Origin: Apodospora peruviana
Lineage: Eukaryota > Ascomycota > Sordariomycetes > Sordariales > Lasiosphaeriaceae
Direction: 5' to 3'
Length of the DNA: 64,000 bases
Assembly: GCA_033439685.1 (NCBI GenBank)
Contig: JAUEDM010000007.1
Coordinates: 2,904,501 to 2,968,500 of the forward strand
Positions 42,256-54,600 of this stretch are shown one piece after another. Position 1 is the first letter of the stretch. Each line of letters starts with the position of its first letter. A model generated the notes under the pieces. That model was not told the DNA's origin. It searched no databases and was given only the letters and a program-made list of their open reading frames with translations. A program made the position numbers and the translations under genes.

Positions 42256-44961
42256 TCAAGTTTGATCAGTAGGATCAGACTGGAAGAAGTTACCCCATGG
42301 TATTTGACATCCCTCGAGGGTGGCAGTATGGATCTGAGTGTCCCAGAGAGACTTCATTGTCATGTCAGTCAACGGCTCCGATCCCCGGAAAGAACTGCAC
42401 GTACCCAGTCACCAGTTAAGCTTGCCTCGACAAGTCCATCCATAATATCTTGCGCTGGGAGATCTGAGGCGTCCATAATCGGCTGATCGGTGGGCCACGG
42501 CGCACCCGCTATCTGCCCCAATCCATTCGCTACAGCATTCAGGTTGGACGAGGTCCATGGAGACGAGCCGTTGGAACCGCTTTGAGGAGTGAGACCCGTC
42601 CTTGCGCTATCAAACGCATTGGATGAGATGCTCGAACCTAAAATTCACGTGAGTGGTCAGTACAGAGTCTGTGAAGGATCTTTGCGTTTTTGCGCCTACC
42701 TGTATCAGCGCCAAAATGGAATGGTGGCGGGTAGTTCGACTCGTTTTTGTTGAAATCCGACGACGACGCCGCCGAGTCCGGACTACTTTCAAACACAGCA
42801 CCAGTCGACATCGTCAACATCTTGCTGAGGATCTTGAAACCCTTGTTGGCTTCCGCGTTGTCTTTTCTCATTGCCTGCCACACCGATTTGGAGGTCTGCA
42901 GAATCGACATGATCTGTTCCCTCGATATGATATCCGTGCTTGTGTCGGTGGCAAAAGCTTTCACAGCCTGGGCAGAGGCGTCGGGACTGTTGGCCTTCGC
43001 GTTGAGAAATGACAGCTCGAGGCACAGGATCATGTCGGCAAGCAAAAAGTCGTGTATGCTCAGGCTGCTCACGAGCCCCCGATCCTTTGATAAACGCCCG
43101 CCCGGTTGGAGTTCGCAGTGGATGTCGTACTGATGCTGCAGGGTTCGAGTAGCGGCTTCGAGACAGGTCTTGCGCGAGTATGCAAAGCGTGTGTCCATCC
43201 TCCCGGCGCCCATGTACTCTCGATGCAGGACAGTACGCGACTTCTGATACAGCAGCTCCAGCCAATACCGCTGCATGATCAGGTCGACGGGATCCACAAA
43301 CGATTGGCTGAAGGAGCGATGACGGAGCGAGTCAGGAAACGACTTGTGTGCTTCTTCAAGGTTCTTATCCAGGCGCATGAACTCGCGAAAGGTAAACCGT
43401 TCTGGAGAGCTGATTGCCGATGTGATGGCGCCAAAGGCGGACAGGAGACGTGACTTGACAATCGTGTAGGTGGTAACGGTTCGTTCCGTCTCTGGCCTTG
43501 AGGGCGGGAGTGATGTGGTCGTCTCCTCGAAGTCGGCGTCGTGAAGGTTACGAGGCGGTTCGGTATCGACGAGAGGGGAGTGTATGTTGCTTGGGAGACC
43601 GAATTGAAAGGACACGAGAGAGTCGAGCTCTACCAACAAGGCCCATAACCTTCGGCGCATTTCTCCCTCGAATGCAGACATGTCGGCGTAGTGCTTTGGA
43701 TCCCGATGCATGCCCATGTGCAGGGCAAGACGCACAATCATCGAAAACAACACAGACGTGCCCAGGACGGTGTAGTTTTGTTGAAGGTATTCGCAACCAA
43801 AATATAATATCAGAGTTTCCACTTTGTATTTGCCGGGTTTGGTGTAGTCGTCGAGCGCTAGGCAGTGCGCACCGCGGAATTTGAACGTCTCAAACACCTC
43901 TAATGGGGGACCAAGATTGCCAGGGACGTCTTCGTTTGCGCCTCGGCAATGCAGCGCGCCATGGGCCATCATGATGTATAACAAGGCGACACAGGTGTAT
44001 GACTGACTGGCAGGATCCGCCCAAAATTTATCGTACGCACGGAGGAAGGAGGGTATATGGAATATCATCCAACCTGGCTCCTTGATCTCGAAAAAGCGGG
44101 CGACCAGACGATCGCATATCATCCTTGGTGGGAGATGGGCGAACATTTCCAAAACGGTCGCATAAGGAAAGCCGCCCATGAGCAGGACCGGACCCTGGCC
44201 CGGGTGTTGTTTGACTATGTAGTCACCATCTTCAGGTGTGTCCTCCGAGACTGACGCCTTCAAGTCCTTAGTAAGGATTGTTATCTGCGGGCATGTTAGC
44301 GGAGTTGGTCCCAGACCGTCTGCAGAAATTTGTTGTTTATGCGTGTGGAGAGAGAACTCACATCGTCGAGGATGGATTCCCAGTTGGTGCCGTCGACGTA
44401 TCGTACTGCGTCCACCATGAACCCGGCCGTCTTTCCAATGTCCTTGCAGGGGGGTGGAAGAGGCTCGTCATCGGCAGTCAGGCCCTCGCGAGCGCCCGCT
44501 GCGTCGGCATTATCTCGTTTCTGGGACTTCAAGACCTGAACGAGGTGCTCGAGATGCTTTAGTCGAGCCTGCATTGCCGACTCGCTGGTCGGGCCCTTGG
44601 CACGGGGAGCGCCCGGACCGGCAGCAGCTGAGGCGGTTGAGGCCGCATCGCGACCCGTGGCAGTCGAGCCGGGTTTTGGATTGACATACGGAATGAACTT
44701 GCAGGTGTCCGTGAGCTGCCGCTTCTCACACTGGTCGCAGGGAGACTGCCGATTGCACTTGAGTCTGGATGCTAGTCAGTTTGTGTTCTTTCGTATTCAA
44801 GATAACTGTTAGTGTTGTTCTGCTGTGGCTCACTTCTTGTCGCGACAGGATGTACAGGAGAACCTGATGCGATTCCTCTTCTTCTGCTCCGGGGTACCCG
44901 ATAACTCCGGGCCTCCACTCTCAGCGGAATTGTTTGCTGTTAAATCCATGGCCGTCCCCAT
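42256..44961 (-). CDS. Zn2Cys6 transcription factor with fungal regulatory domain
   Basis: Exons 44961-44834, 44764-44362, 44284-42700, 42637-42405 and 42351-42256, every join in frame, 814 aa. The binuclear zinc cluster is split by intron 1: CTSCRDKK then LKCNRQSPCDQC and a final Cys (C36, C39, C46, C52, C55, C64; spacing 2-6-5-2-8). A linker and coiled coil follow (MQARLKHLEHLVQVLKS), the usual dimer element. The central region (residues about 200-620) is the fungal-specific TF domain, with TLILYFGCEYLQQNYTVLG and MHRDPKHYADMSAFEGEMRR. If the last intron is not used, reading ends 13 codons after residue 783 instead of in the SLWDTQIHTATLEGCQ tail. It binds DNA in the nucleus; targets are unknown. 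The neighbouring metabolic genes are candidates. Confidence 0.88.
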
Positions 44962-45730
44962 CGAGTCGGCCAACAGCAGCCGACTGTCCCTGGCGGAGTA
45001 TTCGTATTCGCAGGTAGGTGGGCTTATAAGAAGTCCGTGTCTTGTCCGTTTGTGGAAGGGCGGATCTGGGTTGATGCTCGGTGACTTTGACGTCGAATCG
45101 TGAGATGGAAGAGTTTCTGGCCAAACACGACGACAACAGCGCAGCTGCGGGGTGGCGTTGTCCTCTGATTATTCCCCTGACTCAGCAGCCTGAATGCAAA
45201 TTTCGAAAGACTTTGATGTCAGATTCAGGGTTGGATCAGGTTGGATGTCGGCCGTCCTTCGCTGCTTGGCGGTCGGTGAGTGAGAAGAAGCCAAGACGGG
45301 AATGTTCGAGCTCTGGCAGGCGTGCAAATTATTCAGACGCTGACATGTCGTTATTGTGTCCTCAGATATCGAAAGGGGATTGTCATTTTGTATGAGGGCG
45401 TTTCAATGACATGTATTGAACCAATGGCTCTTACCAGCCTGGATGTAGATTACAAATTACTCGGCTCGTCAGACAGAAGAAGCATCTCAGGGCAGCTGTC
45501 TCTCACAGGCGTGAAAGCAGCTGTGCCCGGCGAAGGTGGGGGTCCGGACAGGGGTCCATGCGGGGAAATTTGGAGATGGGAAACTTTAACGTTCAGTTTC
45601 CCCTCTACTGAACCCTGAAATTTCAGGCACTTGCAGTGGCCTCCATACGTCACCGCACTTGTTTGGGGAACTCGGGAGAACATCGTGAACTTGAACCCAA
45701 ACATCCCTCCTAGGCCACGATGCAGCTTAC
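44962..45730. other. divergent promoter region
   Basis: 769 bp between the regulator (minus) and the EI24 gene (plus). Open frames on both strands are without motif. A shared promoter is possible. Confidence 0.4.
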
Positions 45731-46751
45731 ATGACACAGACCGCCGAACTCCCGAAACGACCTATCATGCCTTCATCAACCGACTCTAGCAACGCGCCCT
45801 CGCGTCTCGCTGTCCTACGTCCTGTGATCCAGCCATTTCGAGGACTAGCCAGCTATGTTGTTCGCGCTCTCAGATCCGCCGCGTATCCTCTCCAGGGAAT
45901 CTGGTACTTCCTCAGCCATCCGGAACTTTATCCCCTGTTCGCGGGTCGCATAATTCCTCTTTCCATCATCTCTTTCCTGGTCTACACAGTGCTCTTCGTC
46001 TTCACCTTTCCGATTCAATTCGCTTTTGTCGCCCTTTTCCATGGATGGACTGGTGCGTGGATAAGTACCATCTTCCTCGTTCTTGGCGAAGGCCTTGTCA
46101 TTATCCAAGGTCTCTTCGAGGGCTTCTTTGTTGATGAGTACCGCGTCGATGTTTTTGATGTGAGTATAGACGATGCGCCGGGAATCAAGTGGCTAGGTAA
46201 ACGTTTGCTGACACGCACTGCTTTCCTCCCAGGCAACCCTGATCAGTCATGGCCTCGTTGATCTTATTACGCCCCAGCGCGTCCTCTTTCTCGATGCACA
46301 CAACTCCGTCAGGATGCTGGGCAAGCCGACGCAGAGAGCCGAATACCAGCCGTGGAGTCTCATTCAGATCGTCGAACTGATCGTCTTCCTCCCACTCAAC
46401 CTGATACCCTTCGTCGGTCCTCCCGCCTTCCTCATCATCACCGGGGCCCGGGTCGGGAAGCTGTCGCATTACAGGTGGTACAAACTTCGGGGCTTGACAA
46501 AGAAGGAGATCAAAAAAGAGATCAGTCTGCGGGTCTGGGAATACACGTGGTTCGGAACAGTGGCTATGCTCCTTGAGCTGGTTCCCATTCTCAGTTTCTT
46601 CTTTCTCTTGTCCACCACTGCCGGCTCAGCTTTGTGGGTGGTGAAGATGGAGGAGAGCTCACGAATAAGGATTGGACGGCCCATCACTGCCGACGATCAT
46701 GTGCCAGCTGCCCTGGAACCGCCGGTATATCGAGATGACCCGGAGGCGTAG
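45731..46751 (+). CDS. EI24-domain membrane protein, RRT8/LDS-like
   Basis: Exons 45731-46159 and 46233-46751, in frame, 315 aa. It has at least four membrane segments (RIIPLSIISFLVYTVLFVFT, TIFLVLGEGLVIIQGLFEGF, IVELIVFLPLNLIPFVGPPA and TVAMLLELVPILSFFFLLST). The family marks are YFLSHPELYPLF near the start and a central loop VDEYRVDVFDATLISHG. This fits the EI24 domain as found in fungal RRT8/LDS-type proteins, which sit on lipid droplets or ER in yeast and take part in the dityrosine layer of the spore wall. The role in moulds is not settled. An ATG 39 bp downstream (45770) is an alternative start. Confidence 0.82.
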
Positions 46752-47070
46752 TGGCAGAGGAAGGAGTATTGTTCATCTGCACGGAGACTTGTGTCTGACC
46801 CGAATTCTATTCACAAGAAATTGATATACCAGATATATGGTGTTTTTTTTTCCGCGTGACTGTACTCATCCTTTGGGCCAGGCGTCGATGTAACAATACA
46901 GGAACGTTGACGTCCGAGCGAGGTTGGACTGTTCTTGTCAAGTTCCTTCCAAGTTGGCTCGATGTCGTTGAACTGACGTCTTCGACAGAAACTCCTTGCT
47001 GTGTACTGGGGAGCTGCAGGAGGGACTTGCACGTTGGCAGGACCTGCCAGACCCTCCTCGCCCATGGGCC
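46752..47070. other. intergenic region
   Basis: The 3' flank of the EI24 gene running into the inverted repeat. A minus-strand frame from 47065 (about 84 codons) may be part of what the repeat arm once encoded. Confidence 0.35.
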
Positions 47071-47490
47071 TGGAATTCTCGCAGAGTTGGTCTCGAAGAC
47101 TGTAGGAAACGTCTTACCAAACTGTAAGTACTTCCTTTACCGAGATCTGGAAACCTTATTACAAATACTTCCAAAGCCCTATTTAAATTAGAAATAGCCG
47201 TTATGTCCGCTATATATTACTGTAGGTAGTTGTGTTACTACGGCGCTTCTGGTGAAAATCCTGATGCTTTAATAGTAAAGTTAATATACTTTTAGTAAGT
47301 TTAAAAAATCCTTTTAAGTAAAATAAAGATTAGGTTTGTGTTTGATTTAACAGTACGTTTTCCTTGTTTAAATAGGGCTTTAGAAGGTATTTATTTATAC
47401 TAAGGCTTCCAAATCTTGGTAAAGGAGTACCTAAAGTTTGGCAAGCCGTTTCTTACAGTCCCTCGAGACCACCTCTTCTCGCATGTTCCA
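47071..47490. repeat. diverged inverted repeat, about 120-bp arms, RIP-like
   Basis: The complement of 47071-47188 aligns with 47364-47490: TTTAAATAGGGCTTTGGAAG vs TTTAAATAGGGCTTTAGAAG, then GGTAAAGGAAGTAC vs GGTAAAGGAGTAC and CGAGACCAACTCT vs CGAGACCACCTCT. Identity is about 80% and most differences are C/T or G/A, as repeat-induced point mutation would leave. The 175-bp centre is AT-rich. Weaker similarity extends both arms outward to about 47000 and 47560. This could be a MITE or two inverted copies of a lost element or gene piece. Confidence 0.7.
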
Positions 47491-48644
47491 CCATGACGTG
47501 GAAGCCACTCTTCCGACCCAAGTGCCTCCCAGATTCCCCTGCTCACATCATCCAAATCAGGACGGAGACTTCCTCCAAAGTCGCTTCCACTTTCTTTCTC
47601 TTTGGCCCAAGAGAGGGGCAAAGTACTAGTAGCTTTCTGCCCTTACTAATAAGTGATACCTTAGCTCCGCCGACGAGGGCCCAGACTCCGATTCCGACAC
47701 ACGCAGTTTCCTCTGACTGAAGAAGATACCGGTCAACACCACTCGGCAGCTGTCTGGGTCACTGCGTGCCATGGTTGTAGAGGCAAATCAAAGTCATCTT
47801 CCTGGTAGGAATGGATTTATCATATTTTCTTGTCAATGGGAAGCTGGACGCACGGCAGTGAAGTCGAGGTTGTTGACGGAAATGAGGTCAAGATCGTTGA
47901 TGCGGGCGATCTTCAATGTTGTGCGGCCTCTCTCTTTGGAAAGAGCCACGATGCAATCACCTGGATCGTCGTTTTCATGGAGCTTGGGCGGCAAGGGGCA
48001 GGTTTGCCTACAAGCTCGATTGCAGCTAGTGTGAACGAGCCGGCCTGATCTTGCCTCCATGCAACGACTTGGGTAGATAAATGGAAAGAGGACACTGTCA
48101 ATCCCGCCGTGCGACTTTTTCCGCCACTTGCCTTCTTCATGTGCCCGGCTCATGGTAAATAAGGACGTGCCTTCCACCCAGACCGAGAAGCCGGCCTGGA
48201 CTCTCAAGGCTCTCAATAACATCCACCCGAGATGGCGTGTTCGCGTCATTGGGAACTCGCTCCTTCCCACGGAGAGCAGAGGACGACATCATCGACACGG
48301 AACTCGGCTGCATGCCCGATTCTCTCTTTCCTCGATGCTGAAGCTCATGCAATTCCACCGCCTCCACTCTCTCAACCTTTATCTTCCCGAATTTCAATCC
48401 CTCTCCCTCTCTTTTCTTCTTCAACCTCGTCAACTCCCTTGACCTCGATCCTCGACATCGACTCAACCCTCGTTCATTTTTTGTTTCTCTTACTCCTTGG
48501 CACTTGGTTGTTGCTGTCCGGGCTGCTTCGTCTTGCACGTGCCTGCTATCATTCTCTTCTGATTGCCCTACCTCTTCGCTTTCTCGCACGTCTGATACAT
48601 CCGAGCCCGGTTGACTGATTGCTGGCGGCCGGCCTCTCCCCAAG
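47491..48644. other. intergenic, long leader of the giant gene
   Basis: No gene supported. 48340-48560 is strongly pyrimidine-rich (CTCTCCCTCTC, TTCTTCTTCAACC), as in leaders of well-expressed fungal genes. The 214-codon minus-strand frame 48781-48137 is the shadow of this skewed sequence. Confidence 0.4.
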
Positions 48645-51600
48645 ATGCGTCTCAAAGCATCTCTCGGGGTTCTGACGGGCATAGCCTGGCTGAGCTCCGG
48701 CGCGGCTATCCCACGCAAGTAAGTATTGCTCTTGATGCTGGCATCTACGCGAGACCATGTCACTGATTTCTGTCTCTTCAAGCAATGATCTGGAGAATGA
48801 CACGAGCTGCTCGAGCACCACTACCGTGCCAGCTACCGTGGTTGTCACTGTGCCCCAGTCCACCCCGGCCTCCGCGTTCACCGTCACCCTTACTCCAGGT
48901 GATCCTGGTACCCTCGGTTCTCTTCCTGGTTCACTTGGCTCGCAGTCCAACGCTTTTGGTTTTGGCTCTTCCACTTGCACAACTTCTGACTCTGGCTTCC
49001 CTGGCTTCCCTGGTGGCCAAGGCTCGCCGAGCTCTACTGCACCTCTCACTGTCACCGTCACTCAGGTTCCCTCCGGTCCCCGAAGCACAGTCACTGTTCC
49101 GGTCGTCACGGTCACACTTCCCGGTGCTCCAACTGGCCCCGCAGGATCTCCAGCTACCCCAACCGTCCCTAGAGCAGGCGGCAATCCTGGAGTTCCCCTC
49201 GTCACCCTCACCGTTCCCGCCGGTCCTGGACACCCTGGCTCCGATGTCACGATTACCATCCCACTTGCGTCAGTGTTGCCCACAACTGGGGCCACCGTGA
49301 CAGTTCCGTCTGGTGATTCAGTTGTGACTGTCACAATTCCCGAAGGTCCCAGCAGCTCAGCTACACTGGTTTTGACTGTCACTGTTCCCCCTGGAAGCCC
49401 TGATACTTGGTCCACGCTCATCACTGCTCCTGGAATTTCGGGCGCCTCCACTGGCCCCGTCGTCACAGTGACACTCTTCACCGTGGGTCCATCCGGCCTC
49501 ACCACCCTGCCAGTTCCTCTCCCTTCGGGTGGCTCCCCCGGTTCTCCTGGTGCTCCCAGTGCTGGTTCTCCCGGTGCTGGTTCTCCCGGTGCTGGTTCTC
49601 CCGGTACTGGTTCTCCCGGTACTGGTTCTCCCGGTGCTGGTTCTCCCGGTGCTGGTTCTCCCGGTGCTGGTTCTCCCGGTGCTGGTTCTCCCGGTGCTGG
49701 TTCTCCCGGTGCTGGTTCTCCCGGTGCTGGTTCTCCCGGTGCTGGCTGGTCCTCGACCTGCACTTCCTTGACGTTGGGCGTTTCCGTCAGTGGTGTTTCT
49801 ACCATCGATACTGTCACCATTCCTCTTGGCCAAGCGTCACAGGTGACTGTCTTGGATCCTGGTGCCAATTCCCCGCTCACGGTCACCTACACCCTACCTG
49901 CCGAGGGAGGTCAATTGACGCCCTTCGTTGGGACCATCACCATGACACCGCTGCCGCCGCTCCCGGCGCCGGCTGGATCCGGTGGATCCGCGACTCTGCC
50001 CGGAGCTCCAGGTTCCGGCAATGGGGGACAGTCGCCCGTCACTGTGACAGTTGCTCAACCAGGTTCGCCGACTAACGGCAATGGATCACCTGCTGGTCCG
50101 CCCGGCCCATTCGGTGTCTCGAGCTCACCAGTGCCCGCCGAGGTTGTTACCTACACGGTTCCCCCGTATGGTACGACCCCTGGCTACACTGGTGTCTTTA
50201 CCGTCAGCCTGGGATCAACGCAGAGCCAATGGTGGTCGACTCCTTACACTGAGCAGCCTGGCATCCTCACTGTCACCCAGCCTGTCACCACCATTTCGGT
50301 TTTCCCGGCTGCTGCTTCAACTCAGAACTTCCCTGGACAAGGCGGCCAGCAAGGGCCATCGTTGATCTCCTCGTTTACCATCACTTTCCCACCAGTGACT
50401 ATTGCAGGTCTATCATCCGCAGGCCAGAGCACAGGTCTATCCGAGAGCTCCGATTTGTCGCCTTACGGCGGTCAGCCTGGCTCGGGTGCCAATGGACAAC
50501 CCGCTACTGTCACTGTCACTGCTCCTCAGGTTGCAACCGCGACACCGCCTTGGGCTGGCCAGGGAAGCTCGGACATCAACTCCAATGGCGAATCTGGTCC
50601 AGTGACGCTCACCATTCCCATCATCTCCGGCTCAGCAGGCCAGGCGAGTCCCCCCGCGACGAGCTATACCGGACAATCCGGTCCAGTTACCGTGACGGTC
50701 TCTGAGGTCGGCGGGTTCAGCCAGCCTTCTGGACAAGGCAGCCCACCCATCACAGTCACCGTTTCCGAGGGTGTTGCCTCCAGTTCCACTCCATCAATCG
50801 CCAATGGCCAGCCACCTGTACTCACCATCACGGTTCCTGGCTCGGGCACCGCTCAGCCCAGCGTCTTGACGGTCACTGTTGGTCAAGGCCCCGGTTCTGG
50901 TTCCGGTGCATCACCGTCAGGTGGCTCTCCTGGCTCGGGCAACACTGGTCAGCCGGGTGTATACACCATCACTGTTCCTGGCTCTGGCACCGCCCAGCCC
51001 GGCGTCTTGACTGTCACCATCCCTCAGGTCACTGGTTCTGGTGCGTCACCGTCAGCCGGCTCTTCAGGAGGCAGCCCTTCCGGACCGGGTAGCAATGGCC
51101 AGCCAGGTGTATACACCATCACGGTTCCTGGCTCAGGCACCGCTCAGCCCAGCGTCTTGACTGTCACTATCCCTCAAGTTACTGGTTCCGGTGCGTCACC
51201 GTCAGGCGGCTCTTCTGGCTCGAGCAGCAATGGCCAGCCAGATGTTTACACCATCACGGTTCCTGGCTCAGGCACCGCTCAGCCCAGTGTCTTGACTGTC
51301 ACCATCCCTCAAGCCACAGGTTCCGGCGCAGAACCCTCTGGAGGCGGCTCCTCTGGCTCGGGCAGCGCCGGCCAGCCAGGCGTATTCACCGTCACAGTTC
51401 CTGGCTCAGGCAACGGCCAACCAAGCCTCTTGACTGTCACCATTCCTCAAGTTACCGGTTCTGGTGCATCGCCGTCAGGAAGTGGTTCTTCTGGCTCGGG
51501 CAGCGGTGGCCAACCTGGCGCCGTCACCATCACCGAGTCCGGCATTGCCCTTCCGACTCCGTCGTCTCCCGGTGGCAGCCCAGGCTCAGGGGCATCTGGC

Positions 51601-54600
51601 AGCAACTCAGCGTCTGTTGTTGAAGTCACATATACCGTCCCGGCCCAGTCGGGTGCCAGCGAGTCTCTCTACACTGTCACCTACACCCAACAGCCATCGA
51701 ATGTCGGCTCTGGGCTCTCATCAACAGGTGCTCCTGGGCAGTCTGCCACTTCAGTTTATCCCGGCGGGTATGGGGGTACTCCTGACGGATCTGGATCTGG
51801 GTCTGGGTCTGGGTCTGGGTCTGGGTCAGGATCTTTTGGTCCCACGCTCCCGACCGGGGTTTCGCCGTTGACAATCACTCTCGGTCCAAACGGTGCTTCG
51901 GGAACCCCGACTGTCATCACCTACACTCCAGGTCTCTCGACCAGCTTCACCACTGTCGCCGCTGGAAATACAGGCTCTGGATCACCAAGTATCTCCACCG
52001 TTACCCTTGGCGGATCTGGCTCTGCGATATCCTCAACTCTCATCCCTGCGGAACCCTCGGGCTATGGTGCTGGTGAAGGCACTCAAGTTGGAAGTGGCAG
52101 TGCCAGTGAGACCGTCATTACCGTCACACCGCTTTCAGGCTCACCAGTCGCTGTCACTATCCCACTGGGCTCCAGCCCTGAGGCAACTACGGGCGCCGGG
52201 CTCAGCACGTCGACACTTACAGTGGGACAGTCTCCAACCGGCACAAGCGGGAGCAGTGGATCAAGTGTGAGCCTTCTCACAGTCACCCTCCCTTCAGGCT
52301 CATCCATTGTCGTCACGATCCCTCTCAACACTGGCTCTGCGATTCCTCAGAATAGCCCATCAATCTTGACTATCACCGAAGGACCTTTCCCGACTGCAGC
52401 AGGTGGGACATCCGGGCCCAGCGGTTCCGTGGTCACAGTCACGCCAGCTTCCGGATCGCCCTTCGTTGTCACGATTCCCCTCGGCGCGACAGGTGCCGGT
52501 GGCGCTTCTAGCCCTTCGGTCGTCACAGTTACTCCCGCATCAGGTTCGCCGTTCGTTGTCACAATTCCTATCGGCGCGTCAGGTGCTGGAAGCACTCCCA
52601 CTGCTTCGGTTGTGACAGTAACACCAGCTTCCGGATCGCCATTTGTTGTCACGATTCCTCTCAGTGCGACGGGTGCTGGAAACAGTCCTACTGGTTCTGT
52701 CCTCACGGTTACGCCGGATTCAGGTTCGCCGTTTACCATCACCATTCCTCTCAGTGCAGCAGGCGCTGGAAGCACTCCCACTGCTTCCGTCCTCACGGTC
52801 ACTCCAGGATCAGGTTCGCCCTTCACAGTCACAATTCCTCTCGGTGCGTCAGGTACTGGAAGCTCCCCCACTGCTTCGGTGGTCACAGTAACACCAGCAC
52901 GCGGCTCACCATTTGTTGTCACCATTCCTCTCAACTCTGCGACAGCCCCGGCAAGCACGGTCACCGGTTCTCTTGTCACCGTGACGCCGGCTTCTGGCTT
53001 GCCTTTTGTAGTCACAATTCCTCTCAGCGGGGGCTCTGTTTCAACCGCCCAACCAAGTGTTTCAACCGTCACGGAAGAATTGTCATCCACATCGACTGGT
53101 GGGAATAGCCCTAGTGCTACCATATACACCGTCACGTTGGAATCAGGATCGTCCATCCTTGTCACTATCCCTCTCAGCTTGGGTACTGCTACTTCCGGGT
53201 TCTCGACAATCACCGAGACACTGTCATTGACCTCTGCTGCTGCAAGCACTCCAGCAGTAAGCTTGATCTCAGTCACCCTGCCGTTGACCTCTGCTGCAGC
53301 AAACAGTCCTGCGGCTTCGGTTGTGACGGTGACACCAGCTTCCGGATCGCCGTTTGTTGTCACGATTCCTCTTGGCGGCAATTCCGCGACTTCTCCAAGC
53401 ACTCAGTCAGGGCTGTTGACCATCACCGAGGGTCTCCCATCGGCGTCCGCAGGAGGAAGCACTCCGACCGCCAGCCTCATCACGGTCATACCACCGTCTG
53501 GCCCTCCTTTTGTTGTTACAATTCCCATCAATGAAGGTTCTCAAGGCATATACACTGGCACTTCTTCCGTCCAGGTGGCCCAGACCCTGACAATCACCGA
53601 GTCACCAGAGACACCCATTGCCGGTTCTGGCTCCGGTTCTGGCTCCCAGACCATCCTTGTTTCCGATGTCACTCTCACGGAAACGCTGCCGCTCGGCAAT
53701 GGACAGTCGACCGTCGTTGAATTGACCACCGAGGTCACGCTTGGACCCAGTCCCAGTGGGTCGTCCCCAGCGTTGTCGACTATTTCCGTCACTCCCGTTG
53801 TCGTCACCACCACACTCTCCGGTGCATATGGCGAGGGTTCTACTGTTCTGACGTACACTACGGATCTCCCTGTTTCCGCCAGTTCCTCTTCCCCAGGTGG
53901 TCTGTCGATCTCGACCTTGACCGTGTCGCCGTCATCGGATGCCGGATCTGGTACCGGAGAATCTCCTGATGTCATCACCATCTGGCCTTCTGGTGCCTCT
54001 GGGTCCTCGACTTCTCCGCTTGTCGTGACATGGACTCTGCAACCCACTTCCGGTTTGGGATCAGACCGAACATCGGTGCTGACAGTTTGGCCGTCGACGC
54101 TTACAGGGGCTGCTGCATCATCCGGGGAATTGCCCATTGGAGCTGAGCCTACGGCCACGCAGTCGGATGATGCTGGTCCTTCTGAGATCACCATTTGGCC
54201 TTTGTCGAGTTCAACATGCACGACGCTCTCGACCGTCCAGCGCTCTACAGTCACTATCGGCAATACCAACCCCAGCAACTCGGGTTTCACTGTGATTACA
54301 ATTCCTCTCGGGTCTGATGGCAGTACGCTCGCCGGCACAGCGTCAACCGTCCAGCGCTCTACCATCACCGTTGGCAATTCCAACCCTACTAATTCGGGTT
54401 CGTTCACTGTGATCACGATCCCTCTCAACCCTGGGTCTGGAGGCAGTACGCTCGCCGGTACAGCGTCAACCTTCCAACTCTCCACCATCACCATTGGCAA
54501 TTCCAACCCCACCAGATCGGGTTCGTTCAGTGTGATCACGTATACTCTTGGGTCCGATGACAATACAGCGTCGACCGTCCACAGCTTTACCACCACCATT

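Noticed and set aside
48137..48781. 214-codon minus-strand ORF before the giant gene
   Set aside because: It is the complement of the pyrimidine-rich leader, giving a Lys/Glu/Arg-rich product of no family.
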